Below are positions 15,379-23,546 of a stretch of 64,000 nucleotides of DNA, in pieces. The stretch's first letter is position 1. Every line of letters starts with the position of its first letter. A program made the translations under genes and the position numbers. The stretch comes from Niveispirillum fermenti (GTDB lineage Bacteria; Pseudomonadota; Alphaproteobacteria; Azospirillales; Azospirillaceae). The notes beneath the pieces are model-generated. The model made no database searches, was not told the DNA's origin, and worked only from the letters and a program-made list of their open reading frames with translations. The stretch covers positions 207,163 to 271,162 of the forward strand of contig NZ_JBLTXA010000006.1 in assembly GCF_048066175.1 (NCBI RefSeq). The letters are read 5' to 3'.

Positions 15379-16506
15379 TCACGCCTCCGGTGAGGGCGGA
15401 ATGGGGGGGCCCAGCATCTGACGGATTATCTTCAATATCTGCTCCCGGTTGGGCAAGGCGTCGAAACCGGCCACGATCTCGCCGCGACCGGGCGCGTGCA
15501 GGCGCATCACATACCGGGCCTGCACATTCTCCAGCCCCAGGCCACCGGCCAGGCCGGGCGCGCATTCAAGCGCTATGCCGGCATCACCCAGCGGGGCCAG
15601 CCACCCCGTTGCCTTGCCCGCTGCATCCTGTCGGCGCAGGAGAATGAACGGCCGGCGCTCCTCCCTGCCCTCCACCTCGATACAGGTGTCGCCCTCCTGG
15701 TCGGGCGGCCATGTCGAGATAAGTTCGCCAGAACCCAGCATGGTCCCCTCGATGATGGTGGACCCTATATCGAGAGCAACATTGGACGCTTCCGGCCCCT
15801 GTTGGGCGCTGGTGCAGGCCTTGGGCCGCGCTGCGTCCGCCAGGACAGGGGAGGGTTTGGTGCCAGGATCGACACGAAGGCCGGCCAGCGCCGCCTGGGT
15901 CACCTGTTCCACAGCGGCACGGTCGGGGCCGCTGACGCGCAGCTTCACGACCCAGCCGCCACCGCTGAGCGCCACCAGCGTACTGGCCCGCCCCACCTCC
16001 TCCTGCCATAGAAGCTGTCTCACCACGGGTGTGCCATCCCCTCCCGGCAAGGGCATAGCGGTGTCCGCGACCAGTCGCCGGCCGGGGGCGGACATGATGG
16101 CCGCCGCCTGGGTGCTGGTCATCACCGTCAGATCGGCATCGAAGGCGCTGGCCTTGTACACGAAGAAGGTCGCCCAGGTTCCCTGGCTGGGGATGCCATA
16201 CTGCACCAGACCATCAATATCGCGCCCCGGGCTTTGCCGCCGTCCCGACACGTCCAGGCCCGCCACCTGACGCGGGACCAGGAACGGCGCATCACCATAG
16301 CGCAGGCCCGCCGCATCCGCCCGGTCGACCCAACCGAGTGCCGTTTCAGGCCCGGTGCGTGACGACGCGCCACCATCCCGGGACAGCGCAACCGTTTTGG
16401 TGGGCTTGGCCGGCTGGACGGGGTCGGCCATCCCGACAGGTTTGGTGGACTGGCAGGCGGCCAGCAGCAATGGCAGGGCCAGCAGCATGGGGACAGGGCG
16501 GATCAT
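15379..16506 (-). CDS. hypothetical lipoprotein
   Basis: A 375-residue protein with a clear lipoprotein signal: MIRPVPMLLALPLLLAAC, lipobox LAAC with the cysteine at residue 18. The ATG at 16506 has GGAGG four bases upstream. The rest looks like a secreted beta-rich protein with three further cysteines (ARPKACTS, DTCIEV and ALECAPG). No family was recognised and no catalytic motif was seen. It may share an operon with the methyltransferase 63 bases downstream. Confidence 0.7.
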   Translation of the reverse strand: MIRPVPMLLALPLLLAACQSTKPVGMADPVQPAKPTKTVALSRDGGASSRTGPETALGWVDRADAAGLRYGDAPFLVPRQVAGLDVSGRRQSPGRDIDGLVQYGIPSQGTWATFFVYKASAFDADLTVMTSTQAAAIMSAPGRRLVADTAMPLPGGDGTPVVRQLLWQEEVGRASTLVALSGGGWVVKLRVSGPDRAAVEQVTQAALAGLRVDPGTKPSPVLADAARPKACTSAQQGPEASNVALDIGSTIIEGTMLGSGELISTWPPDQEGDTCIEVEGREERRPFILLRRQDAAGKATGWLAPLGDAGIALECAPGLAGGLGLENVQARYVMRLHAPGRGEIVAGFDALPNREQILKIIRQMLGPPIPPSPEA

Positions 16507-16573
16507 GGTACCTCCAACGGCAGAAGGGGGATGGTAGCCGCGCGCGTCATCAGATGATGGCAGACCGGAAACG

Positions 16574-16605
16574 GACAAACCCTTAATAAGACAAACCCTT
16601 AATAA
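16574..16605. repeat. tandem 16-bp repeat upstream of the lipoprotein gene
   Basis: Two exact, adjacent copies of GACAAACCCTTAATAA (16574-16589 and 16590-16605) lie in the gap between the lipoprotein gene and the divergent DUF1178 gene. They are AT-rich in a GC-rich genome and could be a duplicated regulator site or promoter part. Confidence 0.75.
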
Positions 16606-16760
16606 AAGGGGGCATGTAGCGATTGTGCGCGCCTATCGTGCATTTCTACCTGTTTTCACACGCCAGACCAAGCAGACATGGCACCCCGCGCGGCAATGGG
16701 CTTGCCCGCGGGGCCGGGACGGGCCATGTATCTGTCATCACACGGACCATCAATCGCCCC

Positions 16761-17252
16761 ATGATCCTGTTCGACCTGAAATGCAGCCAGGACCACCGGT
16801 TCGAAGGCTGGTTCCGCAACGGTGCCGCTTATGACGCCCAGGCGGCGGCACACGCCATCACCTGCCCGGTCTGCGGGGACGACAAGGTGATCAAGGCCCC
16901 CATGGCCCCGGCCATCGCCAGGGGCGGGCGGTCGCGCGACCGCGATCCGGCACCGCTGGCCGATACGCCCGTTCCGGACCAGCCCATGCCCCGTGTCGTG
17001 CCCCCTGCCGTACCCGATGCCGTCAGGGAAGCGCAGGGGGAAATCCTGCGCCACCTGCGTGAACTGCGCGCCCAGGTGGAGAAGAACGCCGATTATGTCG
17101 GCACGCAATTCGCCGAGGAGGCGCGCAAGATCCATTATGGCGAGGTGGAAGGCCGGGCCATCTATGGTGAGACCTCCAAGGAGCAGGCGGACGCCCTGCG
17201 GGAGGAGGGGGTCGCCTTCGCCAGTATCCCCTGGGTGCCGACCAGCAATTAG
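16761..17252 (+). CDS. DUF1178 family protein
   Basis: A 163-residue protein beginning MILFDLKCSQDHRFEGWF with a C-x(n)-H and later CPVCGDD, the zinc-ribbon-like pattern of DUF1178. The middle (residues 55-95) is Pro/Arg-rich. The C-terminal half (QFAEEARKIHYGEVEGRAIYG) is the strongly conserved helix block of this family. The function is unknown. The open frame extends upstream to 16623 but the conserved start is at 16761. Confidence 0.9.
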   Translation: MILFDLKCSQDHRFEGWFRNGAAYDAQAAAHAITCPVCGDDKVIKAPMAPAIARGGRSRDRDPAPLADTPVPDQPMPRVVPPAVPDAVREAQGEILRHLRELRAQVEKNADYVGTQFAEEARKIHYGEVEGRAIYGETSKEQADALREEGVAFASIPWVPTSN

Positions 17253-17619
17253 AACATGTTGCCGTTGACCGGGAACGCGGCTCTGGCTTGTCACCTCATC
17301 ACGCGCCGGCGCTGCTTGCGGTCAGCCGAAAGCAGCGCAAAAGGGGTGGCCCCGCGCCATTTGAGCGGCAATTAAGGTCAGCCATGCCGCGCCGGCGGGC
17401 AAATACCGCCCGAAAGGCTTGACCGCGCGGCACGGATGGCGCATTCCTGCCCGACATATCGACGCCCGCCCGTGCGGGACCGTGCTGGACGACATCCCGG
17501 CCCGGCCCCGCGACGATCGTGGGCGCGTACCCGTTCCGGATGCCCGGAACCCGGTCGATAGGGCGCCCCTGCGGTGCCGGGTACGTTCATCCTCAACATC
17601 ATCCAAGTGGAGACATGCG
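17253..17619. other. hairpin-rich intergenic region before rpsO
   Basis: 367 bases without a supported gene. Several inverted repeats follow one another: GCGCTGCTT/AAGCAGCGC near 17311-17340, GCGGCA/TGCCGC near 17364-17389, and GGCGG/CCGCC flanking GCAAATA near 17394-17413. The last hairpin resembles one at 37.95 kb (GCGGCAAATGCCGC). No transposase or tRNA was found. A promoter for rpsO must lie near its right end, but no clear boxes were seen. Confidence 0.45.
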
Positions 17620-17889
17620 ATGTCGATCACGGCTGAGCGCAAGACCGCGCTGATCGAAGAGTACAAGACCAAGGAAGGCGATACCGGTTCGCCGGAAGTG
17701 CAGGTTGCCATCCTGACCGAGCGCATCAACAACCTGACCGAACACCTGAAGACCCACGCGAAGGATTTCCATTCCCGCCGTGGCCTGCTGGTGATGGTCG
17801 GTCAGCGCCGCCGTCTGCTGGATTACGTGAAGGGCAAGGAAAAGGCTCGCTATGACAGCCTGATCCAGCGCCTGGGCCTGCGCCGCTGA
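17620..17889 (+). CDS. rpsO: 30S ribosomal protein S15
   Basis: An 89-residue protein with the standard S15 sequence: MSITAERKTALIEEY, GDTGSPEVQVAILTERI, HFHSRRGLL-type loop (DFHSRRGLLVMVGQRRRLLDY) and the terminal LIQRLGLRR. It binds 16S rRNA helices in the small subunit. It precedes pnp, the conserved arrangement, though truB/rbfA are not upstream here. Confidence 0.98.
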   Translation: MSITAERKTALIEEYKTKEGDTGSPEVQVAILTERINNLTEHLKTHAKDFHSRRGLLVMVGQRRRLLDYVKGKEKARYDSLIQRLGLRR

Positions 17890-18094
17890 GGCAGGGCCGG
17901 CCGGACCGGTTCGTTCCCCGACCCGCTTGCACGAAGGTGATGATTCACGTGAGCGTCCGCGCAACCGCCGCAACCACCTGCGAACAGGGCCGTCACCGCG
18001 GCCCGGGGCGGCGTGTTGGCGGCGATGGCGGCGCCGATGGTGGCAGGGTAAGGGGGATGACCCGTCAGGGTCCGCGAAGAGTATTAAGGTGAGG

Positions 18095-18130
18095 ACGGCC
18101 AGCCGGGACCCCTTCCGGCTGGCCGTTTTC
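18095..18130 (+). terminator. Rho-independent terminator between rpsO and pnp
   Basis: A perfect 12-bp stem, ACGGCCAGCCGG (18095-18106) with CCGGCTGGCCGT (18115-18126), loop of eight bases, then TTTTC. It lies in the 375-base rpsO-pnp gap, which holds no gene. The arrangement implies that most rpsO transcripts stop here and that pnp has its own start or depends on read-through. Confidence 0.9.
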
Positions 18131-18264
18131 CCATGCGCACCCCACGCCGGGGAGCGCTCCCATGAAGTGCCGAAGGGGCAAGAAACAGGCGGGGCCGTCC
18201 GAACGGGCCCCGGCCCGGCGCCCAATCCGGGGTGTCACGGGTTTCGGATGGAAGGATCGATACA

Positions 18265-20388
18265 ATGTTCAAGGTGTTCCGCAAGGAATTGGATTGGGGT
18301 GGGCGCAAGCTGGTCATCGAGACGGGCAAGATCGCCCGCCAGGCCGACGGCGCCGTCATGGTCAGCTATGGCGACACGGTGGTTCTCTGCACCGCCGTCG
18401 GCGCCAAGTCGCCGAAGCCGGGCGTGGATTTCTTCCCGCTGACGGTGAATTACCAGGAGAAGGCCTTTGCCGCGGGCAAGATCCCCGGCGGCTTCTTCAA
18501 GCGTGAAGGCCGGCCGACGGAAAAGGAAGTGCTGGTCAGCCGCCTGATCGACCGTCCGATCCGTCCGCTGTTCGTCGATGGCTATCGCTGCGAGACGCAG
18601 GTCGTCTGCACCGTGCTGAGCCATGATCTGGAGAACGATCCCGACATCGTCGCCATGATCGGCGCGTCCGCCGCGCTGACCATCTCCGGCCTGCCCTTCC
18701 TGGGCCCCATCGGTGCGGCCCGCGTCGGCTATGAAAACGGCCAGTTCATCCTGAACCCGACGGCCGATCAGGTGGAAAACGCCACCCTGGATCTGGTGGT
18801 CGCCGGTACGCAGGAAGGCGTGCTGATGGTCGAGTCCGAGGCCAAGGAGCTGTCGGAAGAGATCATGCTGGGCGCCGTCATGTTCGGCCATGCCCAGTTC
18901 CAGCCGGTGATCGACCTGATCATCAGCCTGGCCGAAGACTGCGCCAAGGAACCGCGCGACATCGCCCCGCCGGCCTTCGACAAGGAAGCCGTCAAGGCCC
19001 GCATCCTGGAAGTGGCCGGCGCCGACGTGAAGGCCGCCTATTCGATCCTGGTGAAGCAGGACCGGTATGCCGCCGTGGGCGCCGCCAAGGACAAGGCGAA
19101 GACCGAACTGAAGGAAGAGTTCGCGCCGGAAGCCATTTCCGAGATGTTCAAGGAAGTGGAAGCCGACGTGCTGCGCGGCGCGGTGCTGGACACCGGCAAG
19201 CGTATCGACGGCCGCACCACAGTCGATATCCGCCCCATCGTGGCCGAAGTGGGCATCCTGCCCCGGGCCCATGGTTCGGCCCTGTTCACCCGCGGCGAGA
19301 CGCAGGCCCTCGTGGTCGCCACCCTGGGCACCAACCAGGATGAGCAGATCATCGACGCGCTGGAAGGCGAATACCGCGAAAACTTCATGCTGCATTACAA
19401 CTTCCCCCCGTACAGCGTGGGTGAAGCCGGCCGCATGGGGTCTCCGGGCCGTCGTGAGATCGGGCATGGCAAGCTGGCCTGGCGCGCCATCCACCCGCTG
19501 CTGCCGACCAAGGAGGAATTCCCCTACACGCTGCGCGTCGTGTCGGAGATCACGGAGAGCAACGGCTCCTCCTCCATGGCCACGGTGTGCGGCACGTCCC
19601 TGTCGCTGATGGATGCCGGCGCCCCGCTGGCCCGCCCCATCGCCGGCATCGCCATGGGCCTGATCAAGGAAGGCGAGAAGTACGCCGTCCTGTCCGACAT
19701 CCTGGGTGACGAAGATCACCTGGGCGACATGGACTTCAAGGTCGCCGGCACGGAGAAGGGTGTCACCGCGCTGCAGATGGACATCAAGATCACTTCCATC
19801 ACGGAAGAGATCATGAAGGTCGCCCTGGCGCAGGCCCAGAAAGGCCGCATCCATATCCTGGGCGAGATGAACAAGGCGCTGAACACCGCGCGCGGGGAAG
19901 TGTCGGGCAACGCCCCGCGCATCACCGTCATCAATATCCCCAAGGACAAGATCCGGGACGTGATCGGTTCGGGCGGCAAGGTCATCCGCGAGATCGTGGA
20001 GCAGACCGGCGCCAAGATCGATATCGAGGATGACGGCACCGTCAAGGTGTCGGCCGTCGACAGCAAGTGCTCCGACGCCGCCATCAAGTGGATCAAGGGC
20101 ATCGTGGCCGAGCCGGAAGTCGGCGAGGTCTATGACGGCAAGGTCGTCAAGGTGATGGATTTCGGTGCGTTCGTGAACTTCCTGGGTTCGCGCGACGGTC
20201 TGGTCCACATCTCCGAGCTGAAGAACGAGCGCGTGGCGAAGGTCACCGATGTCGTGAAGCAGGGCGACGCCGTCAAGGTCAAGGTCCTGGGCTTCGATGA
20301 TCGCGGCAAGGTCAAGCTGTCCATGAAGGTCGTCGATCAGGCGACCGGCGAGGACATGTCCAAGAAGAAGGAAGAGGCCGAGGGCTGA
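18265..20388 (+). CDS. pnp: polyribonucleotide nucleotidyltransferase
   Basis: A 707-residue PNPase, normal length. Two RNase PH domains (about 1-210 and 300-545) carry FFPLTVNYQEKAFAAGKIPGG and the catalytic-core stretch LGDEDHLGDMDFK. A KH domain (about 553-615, INIPKDKIRDVIGSGGKVIR) and an S1 domain (about 620-690, GEVYDGKVVKVMDFGAFV) follow. It degrades RNA phosphorolytically and joins the degradosome. GGAAGGA lies nine bases before ATG 18265. Confidence 0.98.
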   Translation: MFKVFRKELDWGGRKLVIETGKIARQADGAVMVSYGDTVVLCTAVGAKSPKPGVDFFPLTVNYQEKAFAAGKIPGGFFKREGRPTEKEVLVSRLIDRPIRPLFVDGYRCETQVVCTVLSHDLENDPDIVAMIGASAALTISGLPFLGPIGAARVGYENGQFILNPTADQVENATLDLVVAGTQEGVLMVESEAKELSEEIMLGAVMFGHAQFQPVIDLIISLAEDCAKEPRDIAPPAFDKEAVKARILEVAGADVKAAYSILVKQDRYAAVGAAKDKAKTELKEEFAPEAISEMFKEVEADVLRGAVLDTGKRIDGRTTVDIRPIVAEVGILPRAHGSALFTRGETQALVVATLGTNQDEQIIDALEGEYRENFMLHYNFPPYSVGEAGRMGSPGRREIGHGKLAWRAIHPLLPTKEEFPYTLRVVSEITESNGSSSMATVCGTSLSLMDAGAPLARPIAGIAMGLIKEGEKYAVLSDILGDEDHLGDMDFKVAGTEKGVTALQMDIKITSITEEIMKVALAQAQKGRIHILGEMNKALNTARGEVSGNAPRITVINIPKDKIRDVIGSGGKVIREIVEQTGAKIDIEDDGTVKVSAVDSKCSDAAIKWIKGIVAEPEVGEVYDGKVVKVMDFGAFVNFLGSRDGLVHISELKNERVAKVTDVVKQGDAVKVKVLGFDDRGKVKLSMKVVDQATGEDMSKKKEEAEG

Positions 20389-20430
20389 GGCCCTACGGAC
20401 CGCTTCCCTTTTCAGGGATTTGAGCTGTGG

Positions 20431-20464
20431 AAAGGCCGTCGGGGCAACCCGGCGGCCTTTTCTC
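20431..20464 (+). terminator. Rho-independent terminator of pnp
   Basis: AAAGGCCG (20431-20438) pairs with CGGCCTTT (20453-20460), with further internal CGGG/CCCG pairing around a GCAA tetraloop, and ends in TTTTCTC. It is 43 bases after the pnp stop. Confidence 0.9.
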
Positions 20465-20552
20465 ATGCACAGACGCGGTGCAGGGCGGATAGGGGTGGCC
20501 GCGTAGAAGGTTGGCGGGAGCGCGATCCCGTGCCACCACCGGAGCCAGAGCC

Positions 20553-21605
20553 ATGCCCAGCCGCCGCCTGTTCCTGACCGGCCTTGCCGCCGGTCTGCTG
20601 CCCCTGATCATCCCGGTATCTGCCGCACCGGCGCAGGCCATGCCGGCCGATCCGCTGTCACCCGACCTGCCGCAGGTCACCGAACAGATTCAGGCCGCCA
20701 TCCGCCGGCACGGGCTGAATGGGGTGGCCGCCATCGCCCATCACGGGAACAGGGTCCTGTATCGCGGCTATTTCGGCGATATCGGTCCCGCCACGCCCCT
20801 GGAGGTCGCATCGGCCAGCAAATGGATCGCGGGGCTCGTCATCATGGCGCTGGTGGCCCAGGGCCGGTTGCGGCTGGACACCAGTTTGGCCGAGGCCGGA
20901 TTGGCCGGGGAAGGGCCTAAGGCCGGAATCACACTGGCGCAATTGATGAGCCATACCTCCGCCCTGCCCGCCACGGGACCCGTCATGCAGCAGCGCCGCT
21001 ATCCCACGCCGCGTGCGGCGGCACGGAAGCTGGCCGATATGGATATGATCGGGCAGCCGGGCACGGTCTTCGCCTATGCCGGTGTGTCGATGCAGGTGGC
21101 CGCCTTCATGGCCGAACAGGCGGGCGGAGCCGATTGGAACAGTCTGTTCCGGCGCCTGATCGCCGACCCGCTGGGTCTGTCGCCCGCCTGCCGGTGGGGC
21201 GACAAATGGGGGGTTGCGGGTGGGCTGGTCGCCAGCCCGGACGATTATGAGCGCCTGCTTCTGCTGATCGCCCGCCAGGGGCTGGCCGGCGACGGACGGC
21301 GTATCCTGCCGGCCGACATCTTCCCCATGATGGAACGCGACCGGATCGGCACCGCCGACCGGCGCGGACAACCCGAAACGGCGGCGGCCATGAAAGGCTA
21401 TGGCATCGGCCTGTGGTGCGAGGCACAGGCAGCCGACGGGTCGTGCCCTGTCATTTCCAGCCCCGGCGCCTTCGGCACCTATCCCCGGCTGGACAGGTCA
21501 CGCGACCTGGCCATCCTGCTGATGGTCCGGTCGCGCCTGCCACGTGTGGCATCGGACTGGCGGGCCGTCACGGCCGCCCTGGTGCGCGCGGCCGACGGGG
21601 GCTGA
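20553..21605 (+). CDS. exported serine beta-lactamase-family hydrolase
   Basis: A 350-residue protein. The N terminus MPSRRLFLTGLAAGLLPL is a twin-arginine-like signal, cleaved near PAQA. The class C beta-lactamase/esterase fold is shown by S-x-x-K in EVASASKWIAG (about residues 87-96), HTSALP after the helix, and Y-A-G in FAYAGVS replacing the usual Y-A/S-N. The third HTG-type motif is replaced by GAFGTY. It may be a D,D-peptidase-like or esterase homologue rather than an antibiotic-resistance enzyme. Its stop codon TGA (21603-21605) is the first three bases of a dispersed 25-bp repeat. Confidence 0.85.
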   Translation: MPSRRLFLTGLAAGLLPLIIPVSAAPAQAMPADPLSPDLPQVTEQIQAAIRRHGLNGVAAIAHHGNRVLYRGYFGDIGPATPLEVASASKWIAGLVIMALVAQGRLRLDTSLAEAGLAGEGPKAGITLAQLMSHTSALPATGPVMQQRRYPTPRAAARKLADMDMIGQPGTVFAYAGVSMQVAAFMAEQAGGADWNSLFRRLIADPLGLSPACRWGDKWGVAGGLVASPDDYERLLLLIARQGLAGDGRRILPADIFPMMERDRIGTADRRGQPETAAAMKGYGIGLWCEAQAADGSCPVISSPGAFGTYPRLDRSRDLAILLMVRSRLPRVASDWRAVTAALVRAADGG

Positions 21606-21627
21606 TACTATTTTGCACGAGCGGCGC
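21603..21627. repeat. 25-bp element end, copy at the hydrolase stop codon
   Basis: The 25-bp sequence beginning TGATACTATTTTGCACGAGC is identical at 54636-54660. In both places the leading TGA is the stop codon of the upstream gene. Its first half also occurs as the right end of the copy-1 repeat at 12.3 kb (ATACTATTTTGC). On its other side lies a truncated SDR gene. Confidence 0.9.
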
Positions 21628-21692
21628 GCGATGACGGCACCAATGCCCGATGCCACCGCCGTGACAAGGACCCGCCTGCCGATGCCGGTCAT
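21618..21692 (-). pseudogene. SDR oxidoreductase, N-terminal remnant
   Basis: Starting at ATG 21692, sixteen bases after the FAD-enzyme stop and behind an AAGG ribosome site, the frame reads MTGIGRRVLVTAVASGIGAV followed by IARR. This is the opening beta-alpha unit of a short-chain dehydrogenase (T-G/A-x-x-x-G-I-G NAD site, first Gly replaced by Ala). The similarity stops after about 24 codons at the 25-bp repeat, and what follows is the antisense of the hydrolase. It is best read as the last gene of the minus-strand operon, cut off at the repeat. Confidence 0.55.
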
Positions 21693-21708
21693 GACACGAC
21701 CTTCGAGA

Positions 21709-23520
21709 TTACGGCCTGCCGGAACCGGGCCGCAGTGACGTCGCGCATGATTTCGGCATGGGGGATCCCGCAGCCGAGCCTGGTGAACCCGGCCGCTCCC
21801 CACCCAAATGATGCGCATGGTGGGCGGCCAGATAGCCGAAGGTCATGGCCGGCCCGATGGTGATGCCGCCGGCGACGATATTGCCGCCCGTCACGGCCGC
21901 CGCGTCGTTGCCGACCGCGTACAGGCCCGGCACCACGGAACCGTCCATGGAGAGCACCTGGGCATGGTGGTTGGTCGCCAGACCGGCATGCGTGCCGCCG
22001 CAACCCGCCGTGGCCTTCACCGCGAAGAAGGGTCCCTGGTCCAGTGGCCCGAGACAGGGGTGCGGCTTGTGGTCCGGGTCGCCGTTCACGATGTCGTAGA
22101 CGCTCTCACCCCTGCCGAATTCGGGGTCGCACCCTTCGCGCGCATGGATGTTGAAACGATCGACCGTGTCCTTCAGTCCGTCCGGGTCGATGCCGGCGGC
22201 GGCGGCCAGTTCTTCTATCGTGCCGGCCGTTTTCAGATAGCCCGAGCTGATAAAGCTGCGGTGGGACATTGGCGACGGCGGCACCTCGCACAGCCCGTAG
22301 CGCTGCAGCGAGCGCCTGTCGCAAATGAACCAGGCCGCCGTCTCGGGCTCGTCGCGGGTCGCGCGCAGGAGGGCCGCACCCCAGTCGTGGTAGGAGGCGC
22401 CCTCACTGATGAAGCGGCGGCCGCGGCGGGTGACGCAGATCTGCCCCGGCACCGCGCGCTGGATGAACACGGGGAATGGCGACAGGTCGCCCTCGTCATG
22501 GGCCGCCCTGGTGACCGGGGAATAGGCGATCGGCGCCAGCACCCGGTCGTCGAACCGCCCGCCCGCAGCCTCGCCCATGCGGATGCCATCGCCCGTGTTG
22601 CCGTAGGGCAGCAAGCCCCAGGCGATACTGTTCGTCGCCACGTCACCCATGTCGGCACCCAACAGGCGGTTGCGCAGTGCTGTGTCATGGGGGAACCCCC
22701 CGGTGGCCAGCACGACGCCGCGCCGGGCCCAGATTTCGACATCGCGGCCACCGCGTTCCACCAGCGCGCCGGTGACGCGCCCCTGCTCCATGATCAGGCG
22801 CCTGACCGGCGTTTCGGTCCACAGATGGACGCCCTTGGCAAGCGCCGCGACGGCCAGACCGCCGATCAGCGCCCGTCCGCTGGTCAGCCGCGTGGGCTGT
22901 CCCGCCCGCAGCCTGTCCAGGGTATTGCCGGCCAGCAGCCGGATGACCCGCAGCATCGAGGAGAATTTCCGGCCCGCCGTGATGAAGGTCGACAGGTCCT
23001 CGTTGCCGATCTGCATGCCATAGGCCGTCATGGATTTCAGCGGCTTGCGCAGGCGGTGGAGGTCCCTGCCCAGGGGCCGGCCGTCCCATGCGCGCGTATA
23101 GACGCAGCGGCCACCCTTGCTGGCACCGGGGGCATTGGGGTGGTAGTCCGGCATCTCCTTGAAAAGCGTGAAGCGGACGGGCGTGTTCTGGACGATGAAA
23201 TCCAGCATCTCCGGCGCCGCCTTCACATAGGCCTCAGCCCGCGCCGGGTCGAAACAGGGACCCGCCTCATGCCGGAGATAGGCCAGCGCCTCCTCTACGC
23301 TGTCGCGAATGCCCGCCGCCTGGGCCAGGCTGCTGCCCGGTACCCACAGCCAGCCGCCGGACCGCGCCGTGGCTCCCCCGAACACCGCCTCCTTCTCGGC
23401 AATGATCACATCCAGGCCGAGATGCCGGGCGGCCAGGGCCGCGACCATGCCGCCGCCGCCGGAGCCGACCACCAGAAGGTCGCAGACAGGACGTTCCTGC
23501 ACCGATGCCTGGTTCTCCAT
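21709..23520 (-). CDS. FAD-binding dehydrogenase (KstD/fumarate-reductase type)
   Basis: A 603-residue flavoprotein. The N-terminal dinucleotide motif is VVGSGGGGMVAALAA (about residues 17-31), followed by EKEAVFGGATARSGGWLWVP, typical of 3-ketosteroid delta-dehydrogenases and FrdA-like enzymes. The C-terminal FAD loop GGNIVAGGITIGPAMTFGY closes the site. It would dehydrogenate or reduce a C-C bond; the substrate is unknown. ATG 23520 follows GGAGG. The last 25 residues are atypical Gly/Ser/Pro-rich sequence. It lies immediately downstream of the CoA-ligase-like gene in a catabolic operon. Confidence 0.87.
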   Translation of the reverse strand: MENQASVQERPVCDLLVVGSGGGGMVAALAARHLGLDVIIAEKEAVFGGATARSGGWLWVPGSSLAQAAGIRDSVEEALAYLRHEAGPCFDPARAEAYVKAAPEMLDFIVQNTPVRFTLFKEMPDYHPNAPGASKGGRCVYTRAWDGRPLGRDLHRLRKPLKSMTAYGMQIGNEDLSTFITAGRKFSSMLRVIRLLAGNTLDRLRAGQPTRLTSGRALIGGLAVAALAKGVHLWTETPVRRLIMEQGRVTGALVERGGRDVEIWARRGVVLATGGFPHDTALRNRLLGADMGDVATNSIAWGLLPYGNTGDGIRMGEAAGGRFDDRVLAPIAYSPVTRAAHDEGDLSPFPVFIQRAVPGQICVTRRGRRFISEGASYHDWGAALLRATRDEPETAAWFICDRRSLQRYGLCEVPPSPMSHRSFISSGYLKTAGTIEELAAAAGIDPDGLKDTVDRFNIHAREGCDPEFGRGESVYDIVNGDPDHKPHPCLGPLDQGPFFAVKATAGCGGTHAGLATNHHAQVLSMDGSVVPGLYAVGNDAAAVTGGNIVAGGITIGPAMTFGYLAAHHAHHLGGERPGSPGSAAGSPMPKSCATSLRPGSGRP

Positions 23521-23546
23521 CGTTCCCCCCCCCTCCAACCTTCCGT

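Noticed and set aside
18235..20466. Very long minus-strand open frame opposite pnp, and similar frames opposite hslU and TonB receptor genes
   Set aside because: These are antisense shadows caused by high GC; the amino-acid composition is His/Gly/Asp-rich and no family is recognisable.
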